Source: Desulfatibacillum alkenivorans DSM 16219
GTDB lineage: Bacteria > Desulfobacterota > Desulfobacteria > Desulfobacterales > Desulfatibacillaceae
DNA: 64,000 nt
Direction of reading: 5' to 3'
Assembly: GCF_900142135.1 (NCBI RefSeq)
Contig: NZ_FQZU01000002.1
Location: forward strand, 1-64,000
Shown here: positions 1 through 8,566 of the stretch, one piece after another
Position numbering within the stretch: position 1 is the first letter of the stretch
Layout of the letters: every line of letters begins with the position of its first letter
Made by a program: the position numbers and the translations under genes
Notes under the pieces: model-generated
What the model was told of the DNA's origin: nothing
The model's database searches: none
What the model saw: only the letters and a program-made list of their open reading frames with translations

Positions 1-1533
1 CTTTTCCGCAGGCCCCAGAACGCCGAACTCCACGCCGGCGGCGGTGAGCACGCGGGCCGTGGACTGGGCGATCTTGGAGATCTGATCGTCATAGGACGTG
101 ATGGAGTCCACAAAGTACAGGGTCTCGCAGGTCTCGCCCTTTTTGGGATTGAGCACGGCCACCGGAGTCTCCTCCGCGATTTCCTTGGCCCATTCGGCGC
201 GCTTCTTTTCCATCTTGCCGTAGGGATTGCCGCGCTTTTCCATGGCGCTCAAGGGCTTTTGCAGGGACTGGGGCACATTGCCCTCGTCCACCATGCCCCG
301 GCGCAGGTCCACCATCTTGTCGATGTATTCGATGAAGATGGGACATTCCTCTTCGCAGGCGCCGCAGGTGGTGCAGGACCAGATTTCGTCTTCGGACAAA
401 ACCGTGCCGATGAGTTCGTCGTTGGGCAGCGCTTCGCCCTTCAGGGGAAAGGCGCCGAATATCTTGTCGCGGCATTTGATGGTCACGAACCGGGGGGACA
501 AGGGACGTCCCACCGCGTTGGCCGGACACTGATCCGAGCAGCGGCCGCAGTCGGCGCAGGAGTAGAAGTCCAGGATGTGCTTCCAGGTGAAGTCCGTGGC
601 CTTTTTGACGCCCAGGGATTCCAGATCGTCCAGCTCCTCTTCCGTGATGCCCCATTTGACGGGCTTGACCGAGCCTTTGTTCAGCTTGGACAGGAAAACG
701 TTGGGTAAGGAGGTGATGACGTGGAAGTGCTTGCCCAGAGGCAGGATGTTCAAAAAGCTGAAGAAGATTATTTCGTGCGCCAGGTAGGCCCAGGTGTTCA
801 CGTGCTGCAGCGTGCTCACCGAGGCGTTTTTCACGAACATGTACACCCACCAGGTCCCGGTCAGGGGAATGAGCATGCCGGCTTCGTGCCCGCTGCGGAC
901 TTCCGCCGCGATCTTGGTGCCTTCGTAGAAAAAGTCGCCCAGCATGAGGCCCGAGATCATGGCCAGCACAAAAACCGCCTCGCCCGTGTGGTCATGGCCG
1001 AGGGCGGGCGGCACGGCGTAGCGCGCGGGCTTGATAATGCCCCGGCGGATGGCTGCGATGATACACGAAACCAGCACCAGGGTGGCTGCGATTTCCTTGA
1101 TGAACTGGTAGATGGTTCCGCCGATTCCGTTCAGGCCCGGGAACTGGAAGTCCGGAGCGAGGCCCCAGATCACCAGACGGGTGGAGTTGATGGACAGAAT
1201 CATGAACCCGGCGAAAATGAAGATATGCAGCAGGCCCGCCGTCATGTAACGGGGCTGCCGCCACTGGCCGATGGCGAACTTCACAAGGCGGAACACCCGC
1301 TCGGGGATCTGGTTGAGCCGGAAGTCCGGGTTGGCCAATACCAGGGGCTTCATGCGATTGGCCATGATATAGGCGAACAGGCCGATGGCCACAGCCGGAA
1401 TCACCAGCGCGAAAAACCATACCGGAATGCCCAGAAAACTGGAATGGGCAGGCAGGTTGATGATCAGATCATGGGCTGCTCCCGCTGCCTGCTCCACAGG
1501 CGCGGCGGCAACGACTTCGTGTGTTGTTTCCAT
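1..1533 (-). CDS. Membrane-bound Fe-S oxidoreductase, ETF:quinone oxidoreductase type (3' end cut by window)
   Basis: The reading frame is open from an ATG at 1533 to the window edge: 511 codons with no stop, so the C-terminus lies outside. The N-terminal ~240 residues hold several hydrophobic segments, like the nitrate-reductase-gamma (cytochrome b-like) membrane domain. They are followed by two ferredoxin-type cysteine clusters, CADCGRCSDQCP and CTTCGACEEECP. The family normally continues into CCG (HdrD-like) domains, which would be off the edge. Proteins of this architecture pass electrons between ETF, reduced by acyl-CoA dehydrogenases, and membrane quinone in fatty-acid-oxidising anaerobes. 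No etfAB is visible in the window, so the partner is inferred. A purine-rich GAGGAAG stretch lies upstream of the ATG. Confidence is high for the family and moderate for the ETF link. Confidence 0.8.
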   Translation of the reverse strand, partial: METTHEVVAAAPVEQAAGAAHDLIINLPAHSSFLGIPVWFFALVIPAVAIGLFAYIMANRMKPLVLANPDFRLNQIPERVFRLVKFAIGQWRQPRYMTAGLLHIFIFAGFMILSINSTRLVIWGLAPDFQFPGLNGIGGTIYQFIKEIAATLVLVSCIIAAIRRGIIKPARYAVPPALGHDHTGEAVFVLAMISGLMLGDFFYEGTKIAAEVRSGHEAGMLIPLTGTWWVYMFVKNASVSTLQHVNTWAYLAHEIIFFSFLNILPLGKHFHVITSLPNVFLSKLNKGSVKPVKWGITEEELDDLESLGVKKATDFTWKHILDFYSCADCGRCSDQCPANAVGRPLSPRFVTIKCRDKIFGAFPLKGEALPNDELIGTVLSEDEIWSCTTCGACEEECPIFIEYIDKMVDLRRGMVDEGNVPQSLQKPLSAMEKRGNPYGKMEKKRAEWAKEIAEETPVAVLNPKKGETCETLYFVDSITSYDDQISKIAQSTARVLTAAGVEFGVLGPAEK

Positions 1534-2045
1534 TAGAACGTCTTCCTCTTCAAATCATTAAAATGGTTGGAGACCTAAAACTATCCTGGATGGGCCGGCG
1601 CAAATCCCATGCAACGCATAAAGCGCGTCAGCCTTGGCTCAAGGCTCTCGGCCGGCAAAAAAATGAATCCGCACTCAGGTAACAATAATCGTATTTTGTT
1701 GTCAAGAGAAAAGTCTGGAGGCCCAAGGACTTGGGGTTATGGTGGATTTTTAAAATATTTAAATAGTTATATTCTAATTCCCTGGCGGTTTCGCCGCCCT
1801 CCTTCACGAATGTGCTAGTTGGTTCCCGAAAATGCTGAGCGGCGATTCAGTCTTGCAGGTCCGTTGCAAACCCCGAATAACGCAAAATAATCCTTTGTTC
1901 TTCCTTGTATTGTGCGCTTTGGCGCCCTGTGCTATTAAATAGCAGCCCGATAACGTCCGATTGAACAGGGCGTCATCAATATTTGTCTATTTTACTACTT
2001 GGTTTTTGCTGCAAAATCAATGAGCTAAAGATTGTCGGAGGCATA
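1534..2045. other. Intergenic region between divergent genes
   Basis: This is about 510 bases between the divergent starts of the Fe-S oxidoreductase and the DUF2889 gene. A short open frame at 1609-1818 has no ribosome site and no recognisable product. The middle is AT-rich, as expected for promoters. The only distinct structure I see is a 15-base palindrome at 1930-1944, listed separately. Confidence 0.5.
1930..1944. promoter_or_regulatory. Perfect 15-nt palindrome, operator-like
   Basis: TGCTATT-A-AATAGCA has two 7-base arms that match perfectly around one central base. It lies 101 bases upstream of the DUF2889 start codon. Size and symmetry fit a dimeric repressor site, but no regulator is known and nothing else in the sequence confirms binding. 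Confidence 0.35.
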
Positions 2046-2639
2046 ATGGCATCATCCAGCCTGAAAGACGTGGTGGAAAACGCAAAGCCCGTACACACCA
2101 GAAAACTGGAAGTGGCGTCCTATCCTGCGCCGGATGGGAACGTCGTTGTGGAAGGGTGGCTCCGGGACGAGCGCTATGTTGGGATTTATCGCGGCTATGA
2201 CGCCGAAATAAAAGGGCCGGGACCGGTGCACGGCATGTGCGTGCGTTTTTTGGTGGGCGATTATCCCATCACTATCCTGGACGCGGAAGCGGAAATGCCC
2301 ACCATTCCCAATGAGCATTGCATAGAAATCAAAGACAGCGTTAAAAAGGTGATCGGGGAAAAAATCACCTCCGGTTACAGCGAGCGCATCCGTCACTTGC
2401 TGAAAGGGACCAAGGGCTGCACCCATCTGACCCACTTGATGGTGGTCATGGGCCCTGCGGCTCTCCATGGTTTCTGGACCTTGCACGCCCAAAACCCCAG
2501 GCCCATCCCCAAAACCATGGATGAGGTGGGCGGCCTGGAATACCTTATTAATAGCTGCCACTTGTGGGCGGAGGACGGCCTTCATATGCAGGCGATCCGC
2601 GATGCCGTGGAGAAAGCCGCCCTGGAAGACGGAAAGTAG
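2046..2639 (+). CDS. DUF2889 domain-containing protein
   Basis: This is a 197-residue soluble protein. It carries the DUF2889 pattern: an HTRKLEV segment near residue 18, a DGN-x-VVEGWL-x-D strand, and a GCTHLTHL segment followed by a conserved small/aromatic region. The function of this family is not established. The frame is open upstream to 1983, but ATG 2046 is preferred because GGAGG stands just before it and the homologous region begins shortly after. It converges with the DUF401 gene, whose stop is 22 bases away, so the two are not co-transcribed. A palindrome about 100 bases upstream may regulate it. Confidence 0.7.
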   Translation: MASSSLKDVVENAKPVHTRKLEVASYPAPDGNVVVEGWLRDERYVGIYRGYDAEIKGPGPVHGMCVRFLVGDYPITILDAEAEMPTIPNEHCIEIKDSVKKVIGEKITSGYSERIRHLLKGTKGCTHLTHLMVVMGPAALHGFWTLHAQNPRPIPKTMDEVGGLEYLINSCHLWAEDGLHMQAIRDAVEKAALEDGK

Positions 2640-2661
2640 TCCGGTCCGGAACGGCCTTGCC

Positions 2662-3903
2662 TTATTTTATAAAATGCAGGGCCAGGAAGAAACCGATCAG
2701 GCCGCCGCAAAACTCGATGGCCGTCAAAATCCATAACTTGCGGTATATGGCCGACATTTCCGCACAGAAGTAGCTCTGGGTCAGAGCCAGGCATGCGTGG
2801 ATGGGGGAGGCCAGCAGACCTGCGTATCCCGAGCAATAGGCCAGGATGGTGTACGCCGCGATCTGATGGCTCAGCCCCGAGGCGTCCAGCAAGGCGTATA
2901 GAATGGGAAAGGTAGCGCCCACAAAAGCCATGCAGACGCCGGTCAGCGCGCCCACAATCAGGGGCAGGATGACGGCTGCAAGGGCCACCGGCACATGGCC
3001 GTCGGCAAGGCTTTGGCTGATTTGCTGCACGGAATGGCTGGATTCCAGAATTCCCGCAAAAAGCATCACCCCGATGACCAGGTAGACCATGGACCAGAGG
3101 GAGGGCTTCTTGAACAACCGGATCACCGGATCCAGGCCTGTCTTGTGTCTGATCAGAATCCATAGAATTCCTGCGGTCAGGGAGAGGCACAACGGAATTT
3201 CCGGCGGCGGATGAGGGAGGGTGCCCTGCTCCGCAGCCAGGGCAAAACCTTCTCCACAGATTCCCGCGCCGATGACCACAATCAGTATGGGCGACATCTC
3301 GCTGATAAGAGCCCGCCAGCTTCCCTTTTCCTCCTTGGGCTTTCGAAGCACGTTCAACGGAGACAGGATGACCAGGTATCCGGCGGCCACGGCCAGCAAA
3401 GTCATGGGACTCATGGCCAGGAAGTAGGTTTTGAGAGAGAGGCCGCTCAGGGAAACGGCCAGGATCACCCCCGGATACAGAGGCCAGCAATATTCCCAGA
3501 TGTGGCGGAACCAGTAATTGATGAGCGCCTTGTCCGCCCGGGAAATGTCATGCTCTTTGGACATGGCCTCCACCATGGGGGCGGAAAAAACTGCGCCGCC
3601 GGGCATGGGCAGCAGGCCGATCAGGGCCGGAAACACCGTGAGGTTGATTCGGATATTGCTGCTGATGCCCTCAAAGGAGGACGTCAGGCGTTTCATTTGC
3701 CCGGTGCTTTCCATCAAATGGCTCAGGATCAGAATCAGGCTGACCACGGCCGCCAGCAAAATGGTTTTTGGCAAAACCATGGTATGGGCGAAGCTGGCCA
3801 GGATCTCCAAAGGAGACATGAGCGACCACAGGCCCAGGGCCACGGCGCCCGAGACCAGGGATGTTCCCAGGGAGACCTTCCGGTAGATGAGTACAACTAT
3901 CAA
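2662..3903 (-). CDS. DUF401 family integral membrane protein
   Basis: This is a 413-residue, strongly hydrophobic protein with about ten membrane segments. The GLLPMPGGAVFSAPMV segment (about residues 94-109) and the NYWFRHIWEY-x-WP-x-YPG segment are typical of DUF401, a family of transporter-like proteins of unknown substrate. The start is uncertain. The TTG at 3903 has no good ribosome site and cuts into the first membrane helix. The frame stays open to 3942, where AGAGGA precedes only ATT and CTG codons, so the true start may be a rare ATT around 3930 that restores a full first helix. It is transcribed divergently from the crotonase-fold gene. Confidence 0.7.
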   Translation of the reverse strand: MIVVLIYRKVSLGTSLVSGAVALGLWSLMSPLEILASFAHTMVLPKTILLAAVVSLILILSHLMESTGQMKRLTSSFEGISSNIRINLTVFPALIGLLPMPGGAVFSAPMVEAMSKEHDISRADKALINYWFRHIWEYCWPLYPGVILAVSLSGLSLKTYFLAMSPMTLLAVAAGYLVILSPLNVLRKPKEEKGSWRALISEMSPILIVVIGAGICGEGFALAAEQGTLPHPPPEIPLCLSLTAGILWILIRHKTGLDPVIRLFKKPSLWSMVYLVIGVMLFAGILESSHSVQQISQSLADGHVPVALAAVILPLIVGALTGVCMAFVGATFPILYALLDASGLSHQIAAYTILAYCSGYAGLLASPIHACLALTQSYFCAEMSAIYRKLWILTAIEFCGGLIGFFLALHFIK

Positions 3904-4162
3904 TATAAATATAACAAGCAGCTTTAAAATGGTAAAAATCCTCTAAAAACAAACGGTTAGTATAAAATAAGTTCCGCCTTCCCGCCTCCGCCAAGCAGCT
4001 TTGCCTCAATATGGACAAAATGGCAAGACGAAAATGCTTTTTCCGCCTTATGGGGCGGGCCAAATCTTTTTGTTGCAGTCGAGCGAAAAGGGTTGCTACA
4101 TTGGATGCATCAAGCAGCGTCTCGCCCTCAAACCCCATCGCCAACCACTATCAGGAGGCCAC

Positions 4163-4942
4163 ATGTCCTACAATACGATCATTACGGAAATCGGAGAAGA
4201 CTTTGTGGGGATGATTACCTTGAATCGTCCCGATCAATTGAACACCTTCAGTTGGGACCTTGCCGGGGAGCTGCGCCAGGCTCTGGAGGAAATGGAAAAG
4301 GACTCCTCCGTCCGGGTGGTGATGGTAACAGGCGCGGGCCGGGCTTTTTGCGCGGGGATCGACCTGACCGGATACGAGGGCAAGACCCAGGCGGAATATG
4401 AAGGGTGGATCACCCACATGGAAGATTCTTTGGCCTACATCAGCCAAATGAGCAAGCCCGTCATCGCCAAGGTGAACGGCGCTGCCGCGGCCATAGGCGC
4501 GGGGCTGGTGGCCGCATGCGATCTGGCCATCGCCTCGGAAAGGGCGAAGATCGGCCTGACCGCCATCAACGTGGGCCTTAACTGCGTGGGGCCGGTCATT
4601 CCCGTATCCAAATCCCTGGGCCGCAAGCACGCCCTGGAAATGCTGTTGTTCGGGGAGTTGCTCAACCCCAAGCGGGCTTTGGAAATGGGTTTGTACAACC
4701 GGGTCGTCCCCTCGGACGAACTGGACGGACTGGCCCGGGAATGGGCCGCTTCTCTGGCGCAACGGAGCCCCGCGGCCGTAGCCAACGCCAAGACGTCCTA
4801 TTACGCCTCCGAGGACTTGAGCTACATGGAGCAGTTCAAGTTCATGGACCGGGCTTTCGCCCAGCTATGCGCCTCGCCCGAAGCCAAGGAGGGCGTCAGC
4901 GCCTTTTTGGAAAAACGGGACCCAAGCTGGAAGACCAAATAA
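4163..4942 (+). CDS. Enoyl-CoA hydratase/isomerase family protein (crotonase fold)
   Basis: This 259-residue protein has the usual crotonase length. ATG 4163 follows a perfect AGGAGG. The oxyanion-hole segment FCAGIDL (about 62-68) and the second loop, rich in Gly and Ala (about 106-115), are present. The Glu equivalent to crotonase Glu164 is visible as E159 in HALEM. The partner Glu144 (PEI in crotonase) is not obvious: the aligned segment reads KIGLTAINVGL. It may therefore be an isomerase, a thioesterase-like member or a hydratase with altered chemistry rather than a standard beta-oxidation hydratase. The gene is monocistronic by position and converges with the MFS gene. Confidence 0.75.
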   Translation: MSYNTIITEIGEDFVGMITLNRPDQLNTFSWDLAGELRQALEEMEKDSSVRVVMVTGAGRAFCAGIDLTGYEGKTQAEYEGWITHMEDSLAYISQMSKPVIAKVNGAAAAIGAGLVAACDLAIASERAKIGLTAINVGLNCVGPVIPVSKSLGRKHALEMLLFGELLNPKRALEMGLYNRVVPSDELDGLAREWAASLAQRSPAAVANAKTSYYASEDLSYMEQFKFMDRAFAQLCASPEAKEGVSAFLEKRDPSWKTK

Positions 4943-5004
4943 TTCAATTTTTGCAATGGACATGTGGGTTGGAAGAACCTGCGCATAGGCAATTTTAATC
5001 AGGC

Positions 5005-6198
5005 TTAGCTTGTGGACCGCCGCCGATGCGCCAGGGCGGCCATGACCATGGACGCCGCCAGGGACGCCGTGCAGGCCAGGGTGACGCCGGTCCAGCCCCA
5101 GGCGTTCCAGACAGGCCCCAACAGGGTTGCAGCCATGCTGCCTCCGCCTATGCAAAACAGGATGTACATGGAGCTGGCGCAGCCCGTGCTGTCTATCGGG
5201 ACGGATTGGCTGATTTCCAGAAAAATGGACGGCTGGGCGCCATACACCCCTAAAAAGACCATGAGGATGCCGATGACAACCGGCGTCAGGGACGCCGTCC
5301 ATCCCATGAGTTGAAGGGAAATCAAGCACAGGCTCATGCCGAAAACAGCCACCTTGTACCAGCCGAATTTTTGGGAAAACGCCCCGGACAGGGGCGCGCC
5401 CAGCAGGGAGGTCAGCCCGGCCAGGCTGACCAGCCCGATTTCCCTGGCTGTATAGAAAAAGGGCGGCTGGGCCAGCCTGTAAGTCAGGAAGGTCACCATT
5501 CCCATAAATCCGAAAAACAGTAAAAACCCGGTGAAAAGCAGGGTGATGATTTTCGGCTGGGCCATGAGTTGGAAGGGTTTTAGCAGCAGCCGGAAAAAAC
5601 CGGAGCCGTCGGCGGGCAGCTCCATCTCCGGCTTGGGTAAAAAAGCAAGCACGCAAATTCCGCAGGCCAGAACGATTCCCGCCAAAACCCGAAACGCAAT
5701 CTCCCATCCCCACCAGGAAGTCATGAGCCCCATAACAAGGCGCCCCACGATCACCCCGATGGTGGCGAAGGCCAGAAGCATGCCGACAAAGGCGCCAATA
5801 CGCTCCGGCGGAGCGGTATGCACCATATACGGAAACATGGAGGCCGGAATGGCTGAAGCGCCCATGCCGACCGCGGCCATGAGAACCAGGAATAGTTTAA
5901 AATCGTGCACAAAGGAGGCTGTGAATACGGCCAGGGCCAGAAACACGGCGCCGCCGAACGCCATACGAGGCTGATGAACCCTGTCTGCAATAGGACCGAC
6001 CAGCAAAAAGGAAAGCCCGTAAAACAGGGACACAAAGCTGAAGCTCAGGCGAGCCCGGGTTTCCTCCACCTGGAGGCTTTGGGCCAACTCCAGGAAGATA
6101 GCTTGGGTCATGAACACGCAGGACACCGCAAGCATGCCGATGACGCAAACAAGAATGGGCCTGAAGGCCTGGACGGGAAAGGGCGCTTTTTCGGGCAT
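5005..6198 (-). CDS. MFS transporter
   Basis: This 397-residue protein has about twelve hydrophobic segments in two halves, the size and layout of a major facilitator superfamily carrier. A motif A-like GPIADRVHQPRM lies between helices 2 and 3. The frame extends to 6291, but ATG 6198 gives the normal family N-terminus and has GGAGG upstream. The substrate cannot be read from the sequence. The gene lies downstream of the 2-hydroxyacyl-CoA dehydratase operon, separated from it by a stable hairpin at 6280-6308. Confidence 0.75.
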   Translation of the reverse strand: MPEKAPFPVQAFRPILVCVIGMLAVSCVFMTQAIFLELAQSLQVEETRARLSFSFVSLFYGLSFLLVGPIADRVHQPRMAFGGAVFLALAVFTASFVHDFKLFLVLMAAVGMGASAIPASMFPYMVHTAPPERIGAFVGMLLAFATIGVIVGRLVMGLMTSWWGWEIAFRVLAGIVLACGICVLAFLPKPEMELPADGSGFFRLLLKPFQLMAQPKIITLLFTGFLLFFGFMGMVTFLTYRLAQPPFFYTAREIGLVSLAGLTSLLGAPLSGAFSQKFGWYKVAVFGMSLCLISLQLMGWTASLTPVVIGILMVFLGVYGAQPSIFLEISQSVPIDSTGCASSMYILFCIGGGSMAATLLGPVWNAWGWTGVTLACTASLAASMVMAALAHRRRSTS

Positions 6199-6279
6199 GG
6201 GCTTCGGTTTCCTCCTGACCTGAGGTGTAAACCGAAACGGAAATGAAAGTCCATTAAAACCTGTGATGCGCAGCAATAA

Positions 6280-6308
6280 CGCCCTTCCCAAGGGGGGAGG
6301 GAAGGGCG
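6280..6308 (-). terminator. Strong hairpin after the dehydratase operon
   Basis: CGCCCTTCCC (6280-6289) pairs perfectly with GGGAAGGGCG (6299-6308) over ten base pairs. It lies 23 bases past the stop of the activator gene on the minus strand and is followed by GTTATTG, not a long T-tract. It may be a weak intrinsic terminator or a 3'-end stabiliser. Confidence 0.5.
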
Positions 6309-6330
6309 CTATCGCCCCACAACACGCGTC

Positions 6331-7122
6331 CTAACCTGACCCATTGCGGGAGGCCAGGACGGCGGCTCCCAGGGCCCCCGTGAGTTGGGGATCCGTAGAG
6401 AGCAAAGAGATCGGCGTTCTCAATGTTTTTTCCAAGGCTTTGACCAGGCCTATGTTTTTGGAGCATCCCCCGGTGACGGTCACGCCGGGCTTTACGCCCA
6501 CGCGGCGGGCCAGGGTGAAAACCCGTTTGGCCACGGATAATTGCACCCCGGCCGCGATGTCCGCCGGGGAGTTCCGCTTGTACAACAGGCTGACCAGTTC
6601 GCTTTCGGCGAACACCGTGCACTGGGAAGTGACCGGCACGATTTTTTTCGCCTTCAGGGATAATTCCGAAAACTCGTCCAAAGACAGGTCGAAGGTGCGC
6701 ACCACGGCCTCGTAAAATCTGCCCGTGCCCGCCGCGCATTTGTCGTTCATGGCGAACTCCAGCACGCTGCCCGTATCCGACAGGGCGATGGCCTTGATGT
6801 CCTGGCCGCCCACGTCCACAATGGTGCGGATATTGTTGTCGCAAAAATGGGCGCCCACGGCGTGGCAGGTGATTTCCGAGACGTTTTCGTCCGCGAAAGG
6901 CACTTCGTTCCGGCCGTAGCCCGTGCCCACCAGCTTCGCCAGATCCTCCACTCTTTCCAGGTCGTCTATTTGCTGGATCGCCAGATTCAACACCTCGCGG
7001 CCTGTCTCCACCGGGTCGATTTTGCTTCTGATGCAGGCGGTAGCGACAATCTCTCCGTCCTTTAAAATAACCGCCTTGCCCGTCGTCGACCCCAGGTCGC
7101 ACCCTCCGTAATACTTGGCCAT
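6331..7122 (-). CDS. 2-hydroxyacyl-CoA dehydratase / benzoyl-CoA reductase activator (BadF/BcrD/HgdC family ATPase)
   Basis: This 263-residue protein belongs to the ASKHA-fold ATPases that inject an electron into 2-hydroxyacyl-CoA dehydratases at the cost of ATP. The N-terminal phosphate loop GGCDLGSTTGK (6-16), the second phosphate motif DVGGQDIKAI (103-112) and the C-terminal TGG-x-SKN segment are visible. The dimer-bridging [4Fe-4S] cluster should be held by C129 in KCAAGTGRF and C168 in SQCTVFAE. It is the last gene of the minus-strand operon, 25 bases after the larger dehydratase subunit, which fits its role as that enzyme's activase. Confidence 0.9.
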   Translation of the reverse strand: MAKYYGGCDLGSTTGKAVILKDGEIVATACIRSKIDPVETGREVLNLAIQQIDDLERVEDLAKLVGTGYGRNEVPFADENVSEITCHAVGAHFCDNNIRTIVDVGGQDIKAIALSDTGSVLEFAMNDKCAAGTGRFYEAVVRTFDLSLDEFSELSLKAKKIVPVTSQCTVFAESELVSLLYKRNSPADIAAGVQLSVAKRVFTLARRVGVKPGVTVTGGCSKNIGLVKALEKTLRTPISLLSTDPQLTGALGAAVLASRNGSG

Positions 7123-7147
7123 AATTCCCCCCGAAGAAATTATAAAA

Positions 7148-8566
7148 TCAAAGCAGCGGCTCAGCCTGCATGACCGTTTCCATAAAAGCCTCAGCCTGCT
7201 TTTTCATATCCACGGGCGATACCACCCGCGTGTCCGAAAGATCGTAATTCATGATAAACAGCGGGATTTCCCGCTCCCTGCACCGCTCCCGAAACATGCC
7301 GTTCAATGCCATGGTGTTTTTGCACCCGATGTGGCCGGCCATCCAGATCATGTCCAGGGAAAAATACTCGTAAAGGTAAAAAAGATCGTCGAAAAAATTC
7401 TCCGCAGGCCCCCGGGTGTGGCGGGCCATGGGGCCTTCCACAATAATCTGGGCCAGGCTGCGGAGCATGGAGTCCGGGCTGGAGACGTCAATGAACGGGT
7501 GGCGATGATAGGTCAGCATATCCGCCAACAAGGCGACGCCGTACTGCTGCTCGGCCCAGACGAATAATTCCGGAAACACCAGGGTGGGGGGATTCCATAA
7601 AACCGCCCGGTAGCGCTCTTCCGGCAGGGCCCCCCCTCCGTTTTCCATGATTTTTTTGGTGCGCCTTAAAATGTTTTTCATGGTGCGGGTGGCCCGGGGC
7701 GAGCCCGGAGTGGCCACCATATGGATAAGCTGGGCCAGCCAGATGGCTTCCCCGGCCATGGGCGCGGGCTTCTGGCGAATCAACTCCCAGATTTCCAGCT
7801 CATGCTCCATGGCCTTGTTTCTTTCAATGCAGACCTCTTTCAGCCGGTCCCAGTCCATGCGTCCGGGGGTGTGCTCCTCCAGCCAGGCGATCATGCGTTT
7901 GAGCTCCGAGACAAAATAGTCGATGGCCCGGTCGTTGTAAAAGTTGTACGGGATGTCCAGCCGGAAACAAGGGGATTTCAACTCCCTCTCCAGGATGGTG
8001 TACGACGCCATGCCGCCGTCGCAGGGCATATTGGAGGTGACAATGGCCGCGCTTTTGGGGAATTGGCCGTCCAAAGCCACGCCCATGGTGCATTTGGGCA
8101 GGCTGCACGTATCCGGGGGCGTGCCTTCGTTCTCCGCGATGTCGATGTATTTCTCCGCCCAATCCGCCTTTACCAAAGGTACGGCGATGCCAATCACCTC
8201 GGCCATGAACGGCGCCAGGCCCATGCCGCGAAAAATTTCCGACGGCACAAGGTCCTCGTGGATGATCACACGGTCCGGAGAGGCGCAAATGGAGTCGATA
8301 AGGTCGCCGATGCCGCCGATCACCTCGGCCAAGGCGTAAGCGCTGGCCTCCCGATACCGGCCTGTGCGGGTGTAGACCGCCATATCCAACAGGTTGGAAG
8401 CTCCCGCCAGCGTCCGCAGCCAGTCCCAACTGAAAATCTCACGCATCTTGCCTGGGCCGTGCCTTAACAGGCGCGCCAGGGAGCCTATGGATTCCACCCT
8501 GTATCGGGCGTAAACCGCTTTGTCCTTCCAACTTGCGTCGGCTTTTTTCAGATCTTGAAGTCTCAT
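7148..8566 (-). CDS. 2-hydroxyacyl-CoA dehydratase family subunit (HgdA-like)
   Basis: This is a 472-residue member of the HgdA/HgdB/BcrBC/FldBC family that holds a [4Fe-4S] cluster and, with its partner, dehydrates a 2-hydroxyacyl-CoA or reduces an aromatic acyl-CoA. Conserved cysteines are seen in TCSLPKC, NMPCDGG and the C-terminal GHIGCKNT segment. ATG 8566 is chosen because it overlaps the upstream gene's stop (ATGA), which indicates translational coupling. The longer upstream frame would run through the neighbour's coding region. The substrate cannot be assigned from sequence. Confidence 0.85.
   Translation of the reverse strand: MRLQDLKKADASWKDKAVYARYRVESIGSLARLLRHGPGKMREIFSWDWLRTLAGASNLLDMAVYTRTGRYREASAYALAEVIGGIGDLIDSICASPDRVIIHEDLVPSEIFRGMGLAPFMAEVIGIAVPLVKADWAEKYIDIAENEGTPPDTCSLPKCTMGVALDGQFPKSAAIVTSNMPCDGGMASYTILERELKSPCFRLDIPYNFYNDRAIDYFVSELKRMIAWLEEHTPGRMDWDRLKEVCIERNKAMEHELEIWELIRQKPAPMAGEAIWLAQLIHMVATPGSPRATRTMKNILRRTKKIMENGGGALPEERYRAVLWNPPTLVFPELFVWAEQQYGVALLADMLTYHRHPFIDVSSPDSMLRSLAQIIVEGPMARHTRGPAENFFDDLFYLYEYFSLDMIWMAGHIGCKNTMALNGMFRERCREREIPLFIMNYDLSDTRVVSPVDMKKQAEAFMETVMQAEPLL

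Noticed and set aside
89-850. Minus-strand open frame of 253 codons and overlapping plus-strand frames near the left edge
   Set aside because: These are out-of-frame shadows of the Fe-S oxidoreductase gene, whose true frame runs off the window edge.
1609-1818. 69-codon plus-strand frame between the first two genes
   Set aside because: No Shine-Dalgarno, composition rich in Arg and Ser, and no recognisable similarity; it lies in a divergent promoter region.
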